64,000 nt of DNA from Bacteroidales bacterium (GCA_017398125.1 JAFQHE010000035.1:1-64000); one strand, 5' to 3'. Counted from the first letter of the stretch, positions 24,853-34,157 are shown. The notes: a model not told the origin generated them from the sequence alone. Translations and numbers: made by a program.

Positions 24853-27690
24853 ATGGCTTTTACATTTACAGACAGACACATTGGTCCGAGAGAAAAGGAC
24901 ATTCAGAAGATGTTGGAAGTTTTGAATGTTTCATCATTGGATGAACTTACAAAACAGGTTGTTCCTTCAGATATTTTGCTGGACAAGGATTTGGATCTTA
25001 CTCCAGCCGTTTCGGAAAATGCATATCTGGCAAACCTCAAGGCTATGGTTGCCAAGAACAAGAATTTCCGTTCTTTGATAGGAGGCGGTTACTTTGGAAC
25101 CGGAGTCCTTCCTGTAATCACACGCAATATTTTTGAAAACCCTTGCTGGTATACATCTTACACCCCATATCAGGCTGAGATTTCCCAGGGCCGTCTTGAG
25201 GCACTGCTCATTTTCCAGACAATGATAAGCAGCCTTACCGGTTTTCCTCTTTCAAACTGCAGCATGCTTGATGATGCACAGGCAGCAGGTGAGGCAATGA
25301 GAATGATGTATGAGTTGAGAAGCAGAGATGCTGTAAAGGCGGGCAAGAATGTGGTATTTGTTGATGAGCACATATATCCTCAGGTATTGTCGGTGCTCAA
25401 GACAAGATCAAAAGGCCTTGGCATTGAGATTGAGGTTGGAAACTATAAGAATTTTGAGTTTGGCGGCAAATGCTACGGTGCAATTGTGCAATACCCTGCT
25501 GCAAATGGCGAGGTAAGGGATTATGCCGAGTTCTGCAACAAGGCCCATGAAAACGGAGCTTTGGTAACAGCATATTGCGACCTTATGGCTTTGGCAGTAC
25601 TTAAAGAGCCTGCAGCCTGGGGCGCAGATATAGCAGTGGGAAGTTCACAACGATTCGGTTTGCCTATGGGCTTTGGCGGTCCTGTAGCAGGTTTCATGGC
25701 TACAAAAGATGCATACAAGAGACAAATCCCCGGCCGTATCATCGGTGTTTCTGTTGACAGATTGGGCAATCAGGCACTAAGGCTTGCCCTTCAGACACGT
25801 GAGCAGCATATCAAGAGAGAGAAAGCCACTTCAAACGTTTGTACAGCTACAGCCCTTATGGCAACAATGAGCGGTATGTACGCAGTATATCACGGCCCTC
25901 AAGGCGTCAAGGATATTGCAGCAAAGATGAGCCACTATGCACATGCAGTTGCATCATTCCTTAAAGAGGCAGGTTATGAGTTGGCTACCGACAAATTCTT
26001 TGATACAATCGAAATTACAGGCAAGTCAGGCGCAGCTTTGGATATTGCTCAGATCAAGGAGAAGGCGCTTGCAGCAGGATACAACTTCCAGTACACTTCA
26101 AACAGCATAAGAATCAGCTTTGATGAGCTCACTGACTGCAATGAGGCTAAGGCGGTGCTTGCAATCTTCGGCACACAGCCTGGTGGTTGCGGATGCGGCA
26201 ATTCAGACAACGGATTCATGCAGAGAGAGACTCCAATCCTTACAGAGAAGGTCTTCAGCTCATACCATTCAGAGACTGAAATGATGCGTTTCATCAAGAA
26301 ACTTGAGAGAAAAGACATTTCGTTGGCCCACTCAATGATTCCTCTTGGATCTTGTACCATGAAATTGAATGCAGCTGTTGAGATGTTGCCTCTAAGCTGG
26401 AGCGAATTGGGCAATGTGCATCCATTTGCACCAAAAGATCAGGTTCAGGGTTATATGCAGCTTGTCAAAGAGCTTGAGCACGACTTGGCAGTCATTACCG
26501 GTTTTGACGCATGCTCTTTGCAGCCTAACTCCGGTGCTGCCGGTGAGTATGCAGGCCTTATGACAATAAGAGGTTTCCACAGGGCAAATGGCGGTGAGAA
26601 CAGGAATATCATGATTATCCCTACCTCTGCACACGGAACAAACCCTGCAAGTGCCGCTATGGCAGGCTTCTCTATTGTTCTTGTAGGTTGTGATGAGAAC
26701 GGAAACATCAATGTTGATGAGTTGAGGGAGAAGGCTGTTGCGAACAAGGAAAACTTGGCAGGCCTTATGATCACTTACCCTTCTACACACGGTGTATTTG
26801 AGGTTAAGATTAAGGAGATTATGGATATTATCCATGAAAATGGCGGTTTGGTATATATGGACGGTGCAAACATGAACGCACAGGTAGGCCTGACCAACCC
26901 TGGCCATATTGGCGCAGATGTATGCCACTTGAACCTTCACAAATCATTTGCAATGCCTCATGGTGGTGGCGGTCCTGGCGTTGGCCCTATCTGCTGTACA
27001 TCAGCTCTTGCTCCATACCTTCCAGGCCATCCTGAAGATGCTGAGTGCGGCGGAAAAGGTGTTGAGGCTGTTTCTGCAGCTCCTTACGGAAACCCTCTTC
27101 TATTGCCTATCACCCATGCATACATCAAATTGTTGGGCGCACAAGGTTTGAAAAAATCTTCACAAATTGCTATCCTAAACGCAAACTATATGGCAGTAAA
27201 ATTTGCACCTGAGTTCAAGACTCTATACTGCGGAGCAACCGGCAGAGTTGCCCACGAGTGTATTGTTGATTGCCAGCATTTCAAGGCAGAGTATGGTGTG
27301 GATGCTACTGATTTGGCAAAACGTCTTATGGATTATGGATTCCACGCTCCTACACTCTCATTCCCTGTGCATGAGACATTGATGGTTGAACCTACAGAGA
27401 GTGAGCCTCTTGCAGAGCTTGACAGATTTGTTGACACAATGAAGCAGATCAAAGCCGAGTGCGAGAAGATCAAAAGCGGTGAGTATGATGCAAATGACAA
27501 CCCTGTCAAGAACTCGCCTCATACAGCAGAAGAGGTTTGTTCAGACGAGTGGAACCACAAATATTCAAGAACAGTTGCAGCATATCCGTTTGACTGGATC
27601 AGAGAGAACAAGTTCTGGCCTGCAGTTGCACGTGTAGACAACGGTTATGGTGACAGAAACCTTGTAGCTACCTGCGGAGACAGATGCTAA
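24853..27690 (+). CDS. gcvP: Glycine dehydrogenase (aminomethyl-transferring), single-chain P-protein
   Basis: PLP enzyme of the glycine cleavage system that decarboxylates glycine and passes aminomethyl to the lipoyl H-protein. The two homologous halves are fused in one 945-residue chain, as in E. coli and unlike the split GcvPA/GcvPB form. The N-terminal half begins FTFTDRHIGPREKDIQKML, and the C-terminal half carries the PLP lysine in HLNLHKSFAMPHGGGGPGVGP. The inter-domain linker is Cys/Gly-rich (PGGCGCGNSDNGFM). GcvT and GcvH are not adjacent. A strong terminator follows. Codon use suggests high expression. Confidence 0.97.
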   Translation: MAFTFTDRHIGPREKDIQKMLEVLNVSSLDELTKQVVPSDILLDKDLDLTPAVSENAYLANLKAMVAKNKNFRSLIGGGYFGTGVLPVITRNIFENPCWYTSYTPYQAEISQGRLEALLIFQTMISSLTGFPLSNCSMLDDAQAAGEAMRMMYELRSRDAVKAGKNVVFVDEHIYPQVLSVLKTRSKGLGIEIEVGNYKNFEFGGKCYGAIVQYPAANGEVRDYAEFCNKAHENGALVTAYCDLMALAVLKEPAAWGADIAVGSSQRFGLPMGFGGPVAGFMATKDAYKRQIPGRIIGVSVDRLGNQALRLALQTREQHIKREKATSNVCTATALMATMSGMYAVYHGPQGVKDIAAKMSHYAHAVASFLKEAGYELATDKFFDTIEITGKSGAALDIAQIKEKALAAGYNFQYTSNSIRISFDELTDCNEAKAVLAIFGTQPGGCGCGNSDNGFMQRETPILTEKVFSSYHSETEMMRFIKKLERKDISLAHSMIPLGSCTMKLNAAVEMLPLSWSELGNVHPFAPKDQVQGYMQLVKELEHDLAVITGFDACSLQPNSGAAGEYAGLMTIRGFHRANGGENRNIMIIPTSAHGTNPASAAMAGFSIVLVGCDENGNINVDELREKAVANKENLAGLMITYPSTHGVFEVKIKEIMDIIHENGGLVYMDGANMNAQVGLTNPGHIGADVCHLNLHKSFAMPHGGGGPGVGPICCTSALAPYLPGHPEDAECGGKGVEAVSAAPYGNPLLLPITHAYIKLLGAQGLKKSSQIAILNANYMAVKFAPEFKTLYCGATGRVAHECIVDCQHFKAEYGVDATDLAKRLMDYGFHAPTLSFPVHETLMVEPTESEPLAELDRFVDTMKQIKAECEKIKSGEYDANDNPVKNSPHTAEEVCSDEWNHKYSRTVAAYPFDWIRENKFWPAVARVDNGYGDRNLVATCGDRC

Positions 27691-27733
27691 TGGCATAAAT
27701 AAGATGCAGATTCCAAAATCTGCTAAAGATATG

Positions 27734-27763
27734 GGAGGGCAGCCGTAGGGTTGCCCTCCTTTT
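27734..27763 (+). terminator. Terminator of gcvP
   Basis: GGAGGGCA / TGCCCTCC stem with a ten-base loop followed by TTTTG, 43 bases beyond the stop. Confidence 0.85.
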
Positions 27764-27831
27764 GTCTACGGCAAATACAACCAGCCTGCAGCAATATTGC
27801 AAAAGGGTGAAATTTGCAAACCCTACAGCTC

Positions 27832-28428
27832 CTACACCTCCTGACGCCTTAAAAAGTAGTACAATGTACCTCTGCTCACATTCAGTTTTCTGGCAATTTT
27901 AGCTTTTGGGACTCCATTCGCAAGAGAGCGCAAAATAAATTCATTCTTGGCAGCCAATTTCAACTCATTGTTTTTACGGCCCTTAGGCCTGCCCAATTTT
28001 ACCCCTTCGGCTTTTTTTCTTGCCAATGCCTCCTTTGTCCGCTGACTGATAAGGCTTCTCTCTATCTCAGCGGAGAGCCCGAATGCAAACGCAAGCACCT
28101 TGCTCTGTATATCATCTCCAAGCCGGTAATTGTCCTTGATTGTCCAAACCCTGCACTCCTTTGTCATGCAGATATTTAGAATCTCCATAATCATGAAGAG
28201 ATTTCTTCCCAACCTCGACAGTTCCGCACAAATGATCAAATCATCTTTTCTTATACGCCTAAGCAATTTTCCCAAAGCCCTCTTATTGTAATTTTTGGTG
28301 CCGCTTATTGTCTCTTCAATCCATCCATCTATCTTCAAAGAGTGCTTCTGACAAAAATTATTAATTTCAAATCTCTGATTTTCAACCGTCTGCTTATCGC
28401 TACTAACTCTTATATATCCGTATATCAT
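27832..28428 (-). CDS. Serine site-specific recombinase, Mpi-type DNA invertase
   Basis: Resolvase/invertase with the N-terminal catalytic domain (1-135): YIRVSSDKQ with nucleophile Ser9, ELSRLGRN with paired arginines, and SAEIERSLISQRTKEAL before the E-helix and KAEGVKLGRPKGRKNN. A C-terminal helix-turn-helix follows (about 155-195, GVPKAKIARKLNVSRGTLYYF). Size and sequence closely resemble the master DNA invertase Mpi of Bacteroides fragilis (from memory), which inverts many promoters genome-wide. Monocistronic, between gcvP and prdX, with no adjacent inverted repeats that I could find, so its targets would be elsewhere. It could alternatively be a plasmid- or element-derived resolvase. 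Confidence 0.85.
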   Translation of the reverse strand: MIYGYIRVSSDKQTVENQRFEINNFCQKHSLKIDGWIEETISGTKNYNKRALGKLLRRIRKDDLIICAELSRLGRNLFMIMEILNICMTKECRVWTIKDNYRLGDDIQSKVLAFAFGLSAEIERSLISQRTKEALARKKAEGVKLGRPKGRKNNELKLAAKNEFILRSLANGVPKAKIARKLNVSRGTLYYFLRRQEV

Positions 28429-28479
28429 ATTTTTAAGGTTTAAAAAGCTATTTAATGGCAGAATGGCGGCTGAGACAAA

Positions 28480-28514
28480 AAAAGGCTGGTACTGTAATTA
28501 CTAAAGTACCAACC
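28480..28514 (-). terminator. Terminator of the prolyl-tRNA deacylase gene
   Basis: Minus strand: GGTTGGTACTTTAG and its imperfect complement CAGTACCAGCC, then seven T residues; about 28 bases beyond the stop at 28542. Confidence 0.8.
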
Positions 28515-28541
28515 TTCATTATAATGCAACAGACTCTCAAA

Positions 28542-29081
28542 TCAATACAACTCCAGGAACTCCCACTCTCCGCCCCAAAGTTCAAGATAGCGCATCAAAT
28601 CCTCATTCTTTACGACAAGGCTTGCGGTGTTGTCGTTGGGGTGGAAACTCAATAATGGAGCATCCTTGAGATTCTTGTCAAGGAAGAGTTTAACCTCCCT
28701 GTTTGTATCATTGATGAGTCCGAACGGAGATACAGAGCCCGGCCTCAAGCCAAGATACTTCTCCATCCTCTGCTCAGATGCAAAGCTGAGCTTGCCCTGG
28801 TGCAGCATCTTCTCAATATCGTGTATCGCCATCTGCTGGTGGCACTCAAAAACCACAAGATAGTGTTTGTTGCCCTTATGGTTCCTGAAAAAGAGATTCT
28901 TGCAGTGGGTAGCCTCAATATCTTTCCAGTACTCCAGAGCCATCTCAATTGTAGGTAGTGGCGGATGCTCATACATGGTAAAGGGAATCCCCCACTCGTT
29001 CAACTTATCAAGGACAATCTGTCTGCGTGGAAGATTTTCATTCACTCCCGCCAACTCTGTATCATTCATATTATTTTCCAT
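28542..29081 (-). CDS. Prolyl-tRNA deacylase (ProXp-ala/PrdX, YbaK-like)
   Basis: Free-standing editing domain of the YbaK/ProX family that hydrolyses mischarged Ala-tRNA-Pro. Residues about 20-179 carry the expected features: YEHPPLPTIEMALEYW, KNLFFRNHKGNKHYLVVF (substrate-binding Lys), KLSFASEQRMEKYLGLRPGSVSPFGLIND and the final HPNDNTASLVVKNEDLMRYL. Length 179 is close to PrdX. The first 15 residues are unconserved, and a second Met at residue 5 is a possible start. Single gene with its own terminator. Confidence 0.9.
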   Translation of the reverse strand: MENNMNDTELAGVNENLPRRQIVLDKLNEWGIPFTMYEHPPLPTIEMALEYWKDIEATHCKNLFFRNHKGNKHYLVVFECHQQMAIHDIEKMLHQGKLSFASEQRMEKYLGLRPGSVSPFGLINDTNREVKLFLDKNLKDAPLLSFHPNDNTASLVVKNEDLMRYLELWGGEWEFLELY

Positions 29082-29219
29082 AATTCTGTATCACAATTAA
29101 TTCCCGATTAAACTCACCATTAAATTCCAATCAAACTTTCAGTTAATTCTCAATCAAACTCTTCCTAATTTAATTCCAGTCAAACTCTACAAATCCAATT
29201 AAAATTCTCTTAACTCCAA

Positions 29220-30455
29220 CTATTTCAACCACTTCATAAAGAACTCCGCAACTCTGACAAAGCCCATATCAGTAAAGTGGATGCCATCTACACATGCTTC
29301 AAAATCGGGGCCTATAGGAGATTTTCTGGCATCCCCATTGGCAAAAACATCAATATATTTTACATTCTTGTAGCCCTCTTTACGGAACTTCTCACACAAC
29401 TCCCTCCACAACTCATTCTCCTTCATTGCATCGGCTCTCCACTGGTTATCAAGGTACATTGCAGGCAGAAAATAGTTTGACACCATATAGATTGGAGTAT
29501 CGGGGTGTGCCTGTGCAAGGGTTCTGATAAAGTAATCTGTACTATCCCTTACAATCTCATAAGAGCAGTTTGCTATACAATCTATTACATAGGCAGAAGC
29601 GGGGATTGAGGCAATTTTGTCGGCCATTATCCTGTCCATACGGCCATTGCCGCTAAAACCGAGGTTTATGGTCTCCTTGTGGAGTTTGCGCTCAATGATG
29701 GCAGGAAATGCCATACCCGGACGTGTTGCACATCCGCCCTGTGTTATGCTTGTACCGTAAAATACAATCGGAAGATCCTCTTTTGCAGCGGTTGCCGGAT
29801 CTGCAGGAAGAAGGTCGTTCACTTGCGGCATCTCTATCACAGCACTGCTGTCTACGCCAATCTTCAAACTCTTTATTCCATCATACAAAGGCAGGTAAAG
29901 AAGATACTCACGCGTCTGGCCATCCATCTTCTTTACAATCATATTGCGTGACTTTTTGCCGTTTGGCTGTGCGATTCCTGCAAACTGCCACTCTCCGTCT
30001 ATAAGAGCATAGAGGTCAAGACCCTTTATACCTGTTGGAGTCATGTGTGACATACCAAAATTGTTCAGAGGCTCCCATTGCGCACCAATTGCCCTTGAGT
30101 TTGTCCTGAAGCGGATTGCAATACCTGCCGAGTTCTGGCCAAGATCCCACAACGCCTCCCTTACATTCTGCATATCGGCAGGCAGGCGGGTATAGAAACC
30201 GTCACTGATTGTATCATTGGGTCTTACACAGTCAGCAAAGCCGCGTCCAATCACCGGAAGATTCAAATCCCTCGGGTCATAATACTTCAACTGGGACGAT
30301 TTGAGCGCCCACGAACCTACAGCAGAATTGATGACTGTATCATGCTGTTTTAACTTTGAGATTTTTTGTGCCCACACGCCCGATGCCGAGCAGAGGAACA
30401 ATCCCACACACAAAACTGTTTTAACAAAATTCATAGTTTTCATATATTTTTCCAT
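29220..30455 (-). CDS. Secreted SGNH/GDSL-type esterase with N-terminal GxDLY domain
   Basis: Signal peptide to about residue 29. Residues 40-215 form a beta-sandwich domain containing GLDLY (145-149), the GxDLY module that precedes many Bacteroidetes SGNH hydrolases. Residues 225-411 form the SGNH hydrolase: block I VFYGTSITQGGCA with Ser236, NLGFSGNG with Asn270, and the catalytic pair DGIHFTD with Asp390 and His393. Such enzymes deacylate carbohydrates or other esters in the periplasm or at the surface. The start could also be the ATG 12 bases downstream (30443). A near-match of the 9-mer (TTGTCGGGA) lies in the 56-base gap to miaA. Confidence 0.88.
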   Translation of the reverse strand: MEKYMKTMNFVKTVLCVGLFLCSASGVWAQKISKLKQHDTVINSAVGSWALKSSQLKYYDPRDLNLPVIGRGFADCVRPNDTISDGFYTRLPADMQNVREALWDLGQNSAGIAIRFRTNSRAIGAQWEPLNNFGMSHMTPTGIKGLDLYALIDGEWQFAGIAQPNGKKSRNMIVKKMDGQTREYLLYLPLYDGIKSLKIGVDSSAVIEMPQVNDLLPADPATAAKEDLPIVFYGTSITQGGCATRPGMAFPAIIERKLHKETINLGFSGNGRMDRIMADKIASIPASAYVIDCIANCSYEIVRDSTDYFIRTLAQAHPDTPIYMVSNYFLPAMYLDNQWRADAMKENELWRELCEKFRKEGYKNVKYIDVFANGDARKSPIGPDFEACVDGIHFTDMGFVRVAEFFMKWLK

Positions 30456-30511
30456 TAAATCCTAATCCCGACAAATCCATCTCCACAAACTTCCGCCACA
30501 ACTCCACACAA

Positions 30512-31489
30512 CTACACCTTCACCCAGTTTATCTGAACACCTTTTCTCTCCATGCCCCTGAACCAGGTCATCTGCCTCTTTGCAAACTGATGGATTGCAA
30601 TTCCCAGTTTTTCAACCATCTCGTCATATCCGAGTTCGCCAATGATATACTGGGTTACAAACTTATACTCCAACCCGTAATAGATAAGGTCTTCTGCCGC
30701 TATACCACTGTCCAGCAGCCCTTTTACCTCTTCTACCATTCCCTCTTCAAGCCTCGCTTTCAGACGTGCGTCAATCTTGGCATTGCGCAGGTCGCGGTCA
30801 ATATCCACACCAATGTAGTAAACATTCTGCGGCAAAAGCGGCATATCCTGCTCCGGCATACCGTTTTCAAGGGCAAACTGTTCAATCTCAATGGCCCTTA
30901 TAGCCCTCTTCTTTGTATCAAAATCTGTATTGTTGTGGACCTTCTGCCCTCTCTTTTCCTTAAGTTCAACAAGCATCTGTGCCAACTCTTCGAGGCTCTT
31001 CTGCTCCAGTTCATCCCTCAACTGCTGGTTTGGTTTTACATCCTGCAGCGCATATCCGCGCGTTGCCGCCTCAATGTAAAGGCCCGATCCACCACATATT
31101 ATTGCAGTGCGGCCTCTCTCCCTAACACTCATGTAAGCCTGTGAAAAATCCCTCTGGTACTGGAATATATTGTACTTCTGCCCTGCATCAACTATATCCA
31201 TAAGGTGGTACGGCACACTTACCCCAACGCCACCAACCTCAACGGTATACTCGCAGAGATCCTTGCCGGTTCCTATATCCATGCCTCTATAGACCTGTCG
31301 GGAGTCTGCAGATATAATCTCTGCAGCATGAACAAACCCGCCCTCCTCAAAGCGGCCAAGTGCCAATGCCAGCTCCATTGCAAAACGGGTCTTTCCGCTT
31401 GCAGTAGGGCCAAGCACACATATTGCATCATACTCTGCAGCAATTGCCGGCAACTCTTTTTTTAATATGTCAAGTGTTATATTTGCCAT
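30512..31489 (-). CDS. miaA: tRNA dimethylallyltransferase
   Basis: Transfers the dimethylallyl group to A37 of tRNAs reading UNN codons. P-loop GPTASGKT near residue 25, the tRNA-binding ISADSRQVYRGMDIGTGK, and DKKRAIRAIEIE-type and FAKRQMTWFRGM segments are all present. The open frame extends to 31615, but that leader is not family-like and would overlap the divergent smpB promoter; the ATG at 31489 gives a normal 325-residue protein. A TATATTTG box at 31507-31514 (minus) supports that choice. One exact 9-mer CTGTCGGGA occurs inside the gene at 31295-31303. Confidence 0.95.
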   Translation of the reverse strand: MANITLDILKKELPAIAAEYDAICVLGPTASGKTRFAMELALALGRFEEGGFVHAAEIISADSRQVYRGMDIGTGKDLCEYTVEVGGVGVSVPYHLMDIVDAGQKYNIFQYQRDFSQAYMSVRERGRTAIICGGSGLYIEAATRGYALQDVKPNQQLRDELEQKSLEELAQMLVELKEKRGQKVHNNTDFDTKKRAIRAIEIEQFALENGMPEQDMPLLPQNVYYIGVDIDRDLRNAKIDARLKARLEEGMVEEVKGLLDSGIAAEDLIYYGLEYKFVTQYIIGELGYDEMVEKLGIAIHQFAKRQMTWFRGMERKGVQINWVKV

Positions 31490-31506
31490 CTTTCCAAAAA
31501 TGCAAA

Positions 31507-31514
31507 CAAATATA
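31507..31514 (-). promoter_or_regulatory. Candidate -7 element for miaA
   Basis: TATATTTG on the minus strand, 18 bases before the miaA ATG. No clear upstream TTTG partner. Confidence 0.4.
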
Positions 31515-31527
31515 GCCCAAATTTCGT

Positions 31528-31535
31528 TACATTTG
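31528..31535 (+). promoter_or_regulatory. Candidate -7 element for smpB
   Basis: TACATTTG, 60 bases before the smpB ATG; divergent from the miaA element with 13 bases between them. Confidence 0.4.
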
Positions 31536-31595
31536 CAGAGTGAACAGGCCTCTGTGCAAGAAAATATCAAAAGCAACCTAAAGTAAAGAGAGATT

Positions 31596-32045
31596 ATGCC
31601 CAAAGCAAAGAGCAAAGTAGAGATAAAAAACAGGAGAGCGGGATTTGACTATGAGTTTCTCGACAACTACACCGCAGGCATTGTGCTTACAGGAACTGAG
31701 ATCAAATCAATAAGGGCAGGCAAAGCCTCGCTCGTTGACAGTTATTGCTATTTTGCCCGTAATGAACTCTATGTAAAGAATATGCATGTGGCCGAATATT
31801 GGTGGGGCAATCTCAACAACCACGACCCCAGACGTGACCGCAAACTGCTGCTCAACCGCAAGGAGCTGCGCAAACTCCAGCGCGCAACCAAAGAGAAGGG
31901 CCTTACTATAGTGGCAACACGCCTTTACATTGCAGAGAACGGCTACGCAAAACTCAACATCTCCCTCGCCAAAGGCAAGAAAGAGTATGACAAGCGCGAA
32001 ACAATAAAGGAGAAGGATATGCGCCGCTCAATGGAGAGAATGTAA
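31596..32045 (+). CDS. smpB: SsrA-binding protein
   Basis: Binds tmRNA and brings it to stalled ribosomes for trans-translation. The whole length matches Smp[38 protein letters not shown] at the start, [19 protein letters not shown] in the middle, and the basic C-terminal tail [24 protein letters not shown]. Length 149 is standard. tmRNA itself (ssrA) is not in the window. It diverges from miaA. The next gene, a propeller lipoprotein, starts 60 bases downstream on the same strand. Confidence 0.97.
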   Translation: MPKAKSKVEIKNRRAGFDYEFLDNYTAGIVLTGTEIKSIRAGKASLVDSYCYFARNELYVKNMHVAEYWWGNLNNHDPRRDRKLLLNRKELRKLQRATKEKGLTIVATRLYIAENGYAKLNISLAKGKKEYDKRETIKEKDMRRSMERM

Positions 32046-32077
32046 AATTCCCTTTCAAAAGAGTTTTAGCAGTCATA

Positions 32078-32143
32078 AACATTAACCTTAATTTTATAAT
32101 TGCTATGAAAAACATTAACCTTAATTTTATAATTGCTATGAAA
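32078..32143 (+). repeat. 33-bp perfect tandem duplication across a start codon
   Basis: Two identical 33-base units (32078-32110 and 32111-32143), each containing the A/T-rich leader and ATGAAA, followed by the first bases of a third. As 33 is a multiple of three, the propeller gene has two in-frame start codons (32105 and 32138). Confidence 0.95.
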
Positions 32144-33175
32144 AACATTAATCAATTCAGTACAAACAAGTTTGCCATATACTTGACCGTTGTGCTGACA
32201 TTGTTTGCCACAGGTTGTACCCGACAGGGTAATGTAAACGGAAACATAATATCAATAGAGGAAGCCCTTGGAAATATTGAGGAGGTTAGTTTGAGCAAAT
32301 ATGCCTCAGAAATAGAGTATGTAGTGCTTGACAATTCTGACAGCGTTATGCTTCCCGGTGTAAAGGATCTTCAGATCAAGGGAGCCGGAGAGGATATTTT
32401 TATCAGTCATGGAGTCTTCTCGTTGGAGAAAGAGGCTTGCTTCAGATTTACTTCAGACGGCAAATTCTGCAATACCATAGGAATAAGAGGCAGAGGACCC
32501 GGGGAGTTTTCACGTCTGAGAAAAGTATATGTTGACCCGGCCCAACGTACTTTTACAATCAGTGATCCGCACAAATTGATAACATACAGTTTTGAAGGTC
32601 AATTCATTTCAGAAAAAGCAATCTCTGATTTTACTCCAGAAGAGTCTGCAAGATACAATGTCGGAGCAAAAGAGTACCTCTACCTCGATTACAAGGAACC
32701 TGTACTTATCCATAATGAAAATGACACATTGAAGAATATGGACGGCTCAGCAAGATATATATTGCATTACGGCAGCTATGCCCCCGACAGCAAGGGCAAA
32801 AAGATTGCAATTCCATCTTCAAAATATGTGGAGACCGACCGTTTTGTAAAGTTCAATGCTCTTCGTACCGCATTTGCCTTTCCTAATCTGGATGAGCACG
32901 ACAAGGTGGCTGAGGTTATTTATGACAAGCAGACAAAGAGAGCCTGCTCAATGAAGGTAGATTATAACCAACCGTTTGAAGGCTTCAAGAATGACCTGGA
33001 TGGCGGTATCCCATTCTGGCCGGTTTATGCAAGCGAAGGAAAGATGTATCAGATGCTGGATGCTACAGACTTTATCTCATACGCAGAAAAGAGCAACGCT
33101 CCCAAAATGAAGGAGGCAGCCGCAAAACTCACAGAAGAGAGCAATCCGGTACTTATAGTGGTGACGCTTAAATAG
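32105..33175 (+). CDS. BF3164-like six-bladed beta-propeller lipoprotein (copy 1)
   Basis: Signal peptide with lipobox LFATGC. The mature protein has the family's opening LSKYASEIEYVVLDNSD, the blade motif FTSDGKFCNTIGIRGRGPGEF and a C-terminal tail KMKEAAAKLTEESNPVLIVVTLK. These surface or periplasmic lipoproteins are common and multi-copy in Bacteroidales; their function is unknown. The start is duplicated: the upstream ATG gives MKNINLNFIIAMKNINQF, the downstream one (32138) gives a more normal signal peptide, and either could be used. Two paralogues lie at 36610-37647 and 37940-39109. Being 60 bases after smpB, it may be read from the smpB promoter. Confidence 0.82.
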   Translation: MKNINLNFIIAMKNINQFSTNKFAIYLTVVLTLFATGCTRQGNVNGNIISIEEALGNIEEVSLSKYASEIEYVVLDNSDSVMLPGVKDLQIKGAGEDIFISHGVFSLEKEACFRFTSDGKFCNTIGIRGRGPGEFSRLRKVYVDPAQRTFTISDPHKLITYSFEGQFISEKAISDFTPEESARYNVGAKEYLYLDYKEPVLIHNENDTLKNMDGSARYILHYGSYAPDSKGKKIAIPSSKYVETDRFVKFNALRTAFAFPNLDEHDKVAEVIYDKQTKRACSMKVDYNQPFEGFKNDLDGGIPFWPVYASEGKMYQMLDATDFISYAEKSNAPKMKEAAAKLTEESNPVLIVVTLK

Positions 33176-33194
33176 GGTTTTCCTTAATTTTGTA

Positions 33195-33226
33195 AAAAAT
33201 CAGGGTGACCATAAAGGCCACCCTGT
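33195..33226. terminator. Terminator between propeller copy 1 and lgt
   Basis: CAGGGTGACC / GGCCACCCTG hairpin (33201-33225), with ATTTTTTAC on the minus-strand exit and TTCTGTTTA on the plus side. It mainly serves lgt, and also the convergent propeller gene. Confidence 0.8.
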
Positions 33227-33231
33227 TCTGT

Positions 33232-34077
33232 TTATTGGACTCTTCCTTTTTTCTGCGGTTCTATACGTTTTGCCGGCTCTTTTTTTATTGCTCCCCAAAC
33301 CAGCAGGCCTATACCCATCAGCACAAAAGGGATACTCAACAACTGGCCCATATTTAATGTCATACCCTGCTCGAATGCCACTTGAGGCTCTTTTATGAAC
33401 TCTATAAGGAATCTTGTTCCAAAGATACCAATGAAGAATATTCCAAGGAACCACCCCTTCTTCATCTTGTCAAGGGCATAGTGGTAAAGTCCTTTAAGTA
33501 AAATACCTGTGCCAAGATAACACAACGCCTCATACAATTGGGTAGGGTGTTTTGGAACAACCTCTCCTCTTTGGGCAAAGATAAAGCCCCAAGGAAGATC
33601 GGTTTCATTGCCGTAGATCTCCGAGTTCATAAGGTTGCCCAGGCGGATGAACATTGCTGCAAAACAGACCGCAATGGCCAGGTGATCAAGGAGCCAGATA
33701 TAGTCAAAATTGTACTTCTTGCCATACTTCTTTATATACCATGCCATACCAATCATAATTCCGATGGTTCCACCATGGCTGGCAAGACCACCTTCCCAAA
33801 CCTTGAGAATCTCCACAGGGTTTGCCAGATAGTAATCCGGTTGATAGAACAGCACGTGGCCAAGACGCGATCCCACAAGGGTGCAACCGATAAGAAGCCA
33901 GAAGAGAGGATCGAGCAGCGTTACCGGCAGCCCCTCCCTCTGATAGAATTTTATGAACATATAGTAGCCAAGCGCAAAGCCGGCCATAAAGAGTATTCCG
34001 TAATATCTGAAATGGAATGGCCCTATTGCAAAGAGTTCGGGATCAACATTCCAGGTAATTGCCAAAAAGTCAAACAT
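33232..34077 (-). CDS. lgt: Prolipoprotein diacylglyceryl transferase
   Basis: Inner-membrane enzyme that attaches diacylglycerol to the lipobox cysteine of prolipoproteins, and so needed for the many lipoproteins in this window. Seven hydrophobic segments can be seen. Signature motifs are GGLASHGGTIGIMIG (essential His), IRLGNLMNSEIYG and KHPTQLYEALCY. Length 281 is normal. The last 20 residues are Lys-rich and cytoplasmic. It ends at a terminator. The 80-base gap upstream holds a copy of the 9-mer. Confidence 0.95.
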   Translation of the reverse strand: MFDFLAITWNVDPELFAIGPFHFRYYGILFMAGFALGYYMFIKFYQREGLPVTLLDPLFWLLIGCTLVGSRLGHVLFYQPDYYLANPVEILKVWEGGLASHGGTIGIMIGMAWYIKKYGKKYNFDYIWLLDHLAIAVCFAAMFIRLGNLMNSEIYGNETDLPWGFIFAQRGEVVPKHPTQLYEALCYLGTGILLKGLYHYALDKMKKGWFLGIFFIGIFGTRFLIEFIKEPQVAFEQGMTLNMGQLLSIPFVLMGIGLLVWGAIKKEPAKRIEPQKKGRVQ

Positions 34078-34091
34078 ATCTCTCCATTTTT

Positions 34092-34100
34092 TCCCGACAG
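34092..34100 (-). repeat. CTGTCGGGA 9-mer, intergenic copy
   Basis: Plus strand TCCCGACAG in the 80-base gap between lgt and the upstream methyltransferase, 14 bases before the lgt ATG. Confidence 0.6.
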
Positions 34101-34157
34101 ATCTTTTCCAATCATATCTGCCTTTTTATAAAACAATCCATTATGCAGCCATAAAGG

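Noticed and set aside
26392..26940. Minus-strand ORF in gcvP
   Set aside because: Antisense shadow of a highly conserved gene.
32105..32137. Separate leader peptide upstream of propeller copy 1
   Set aside because: It is in frame and continuous with the gene, and arises from the tandem duplication.
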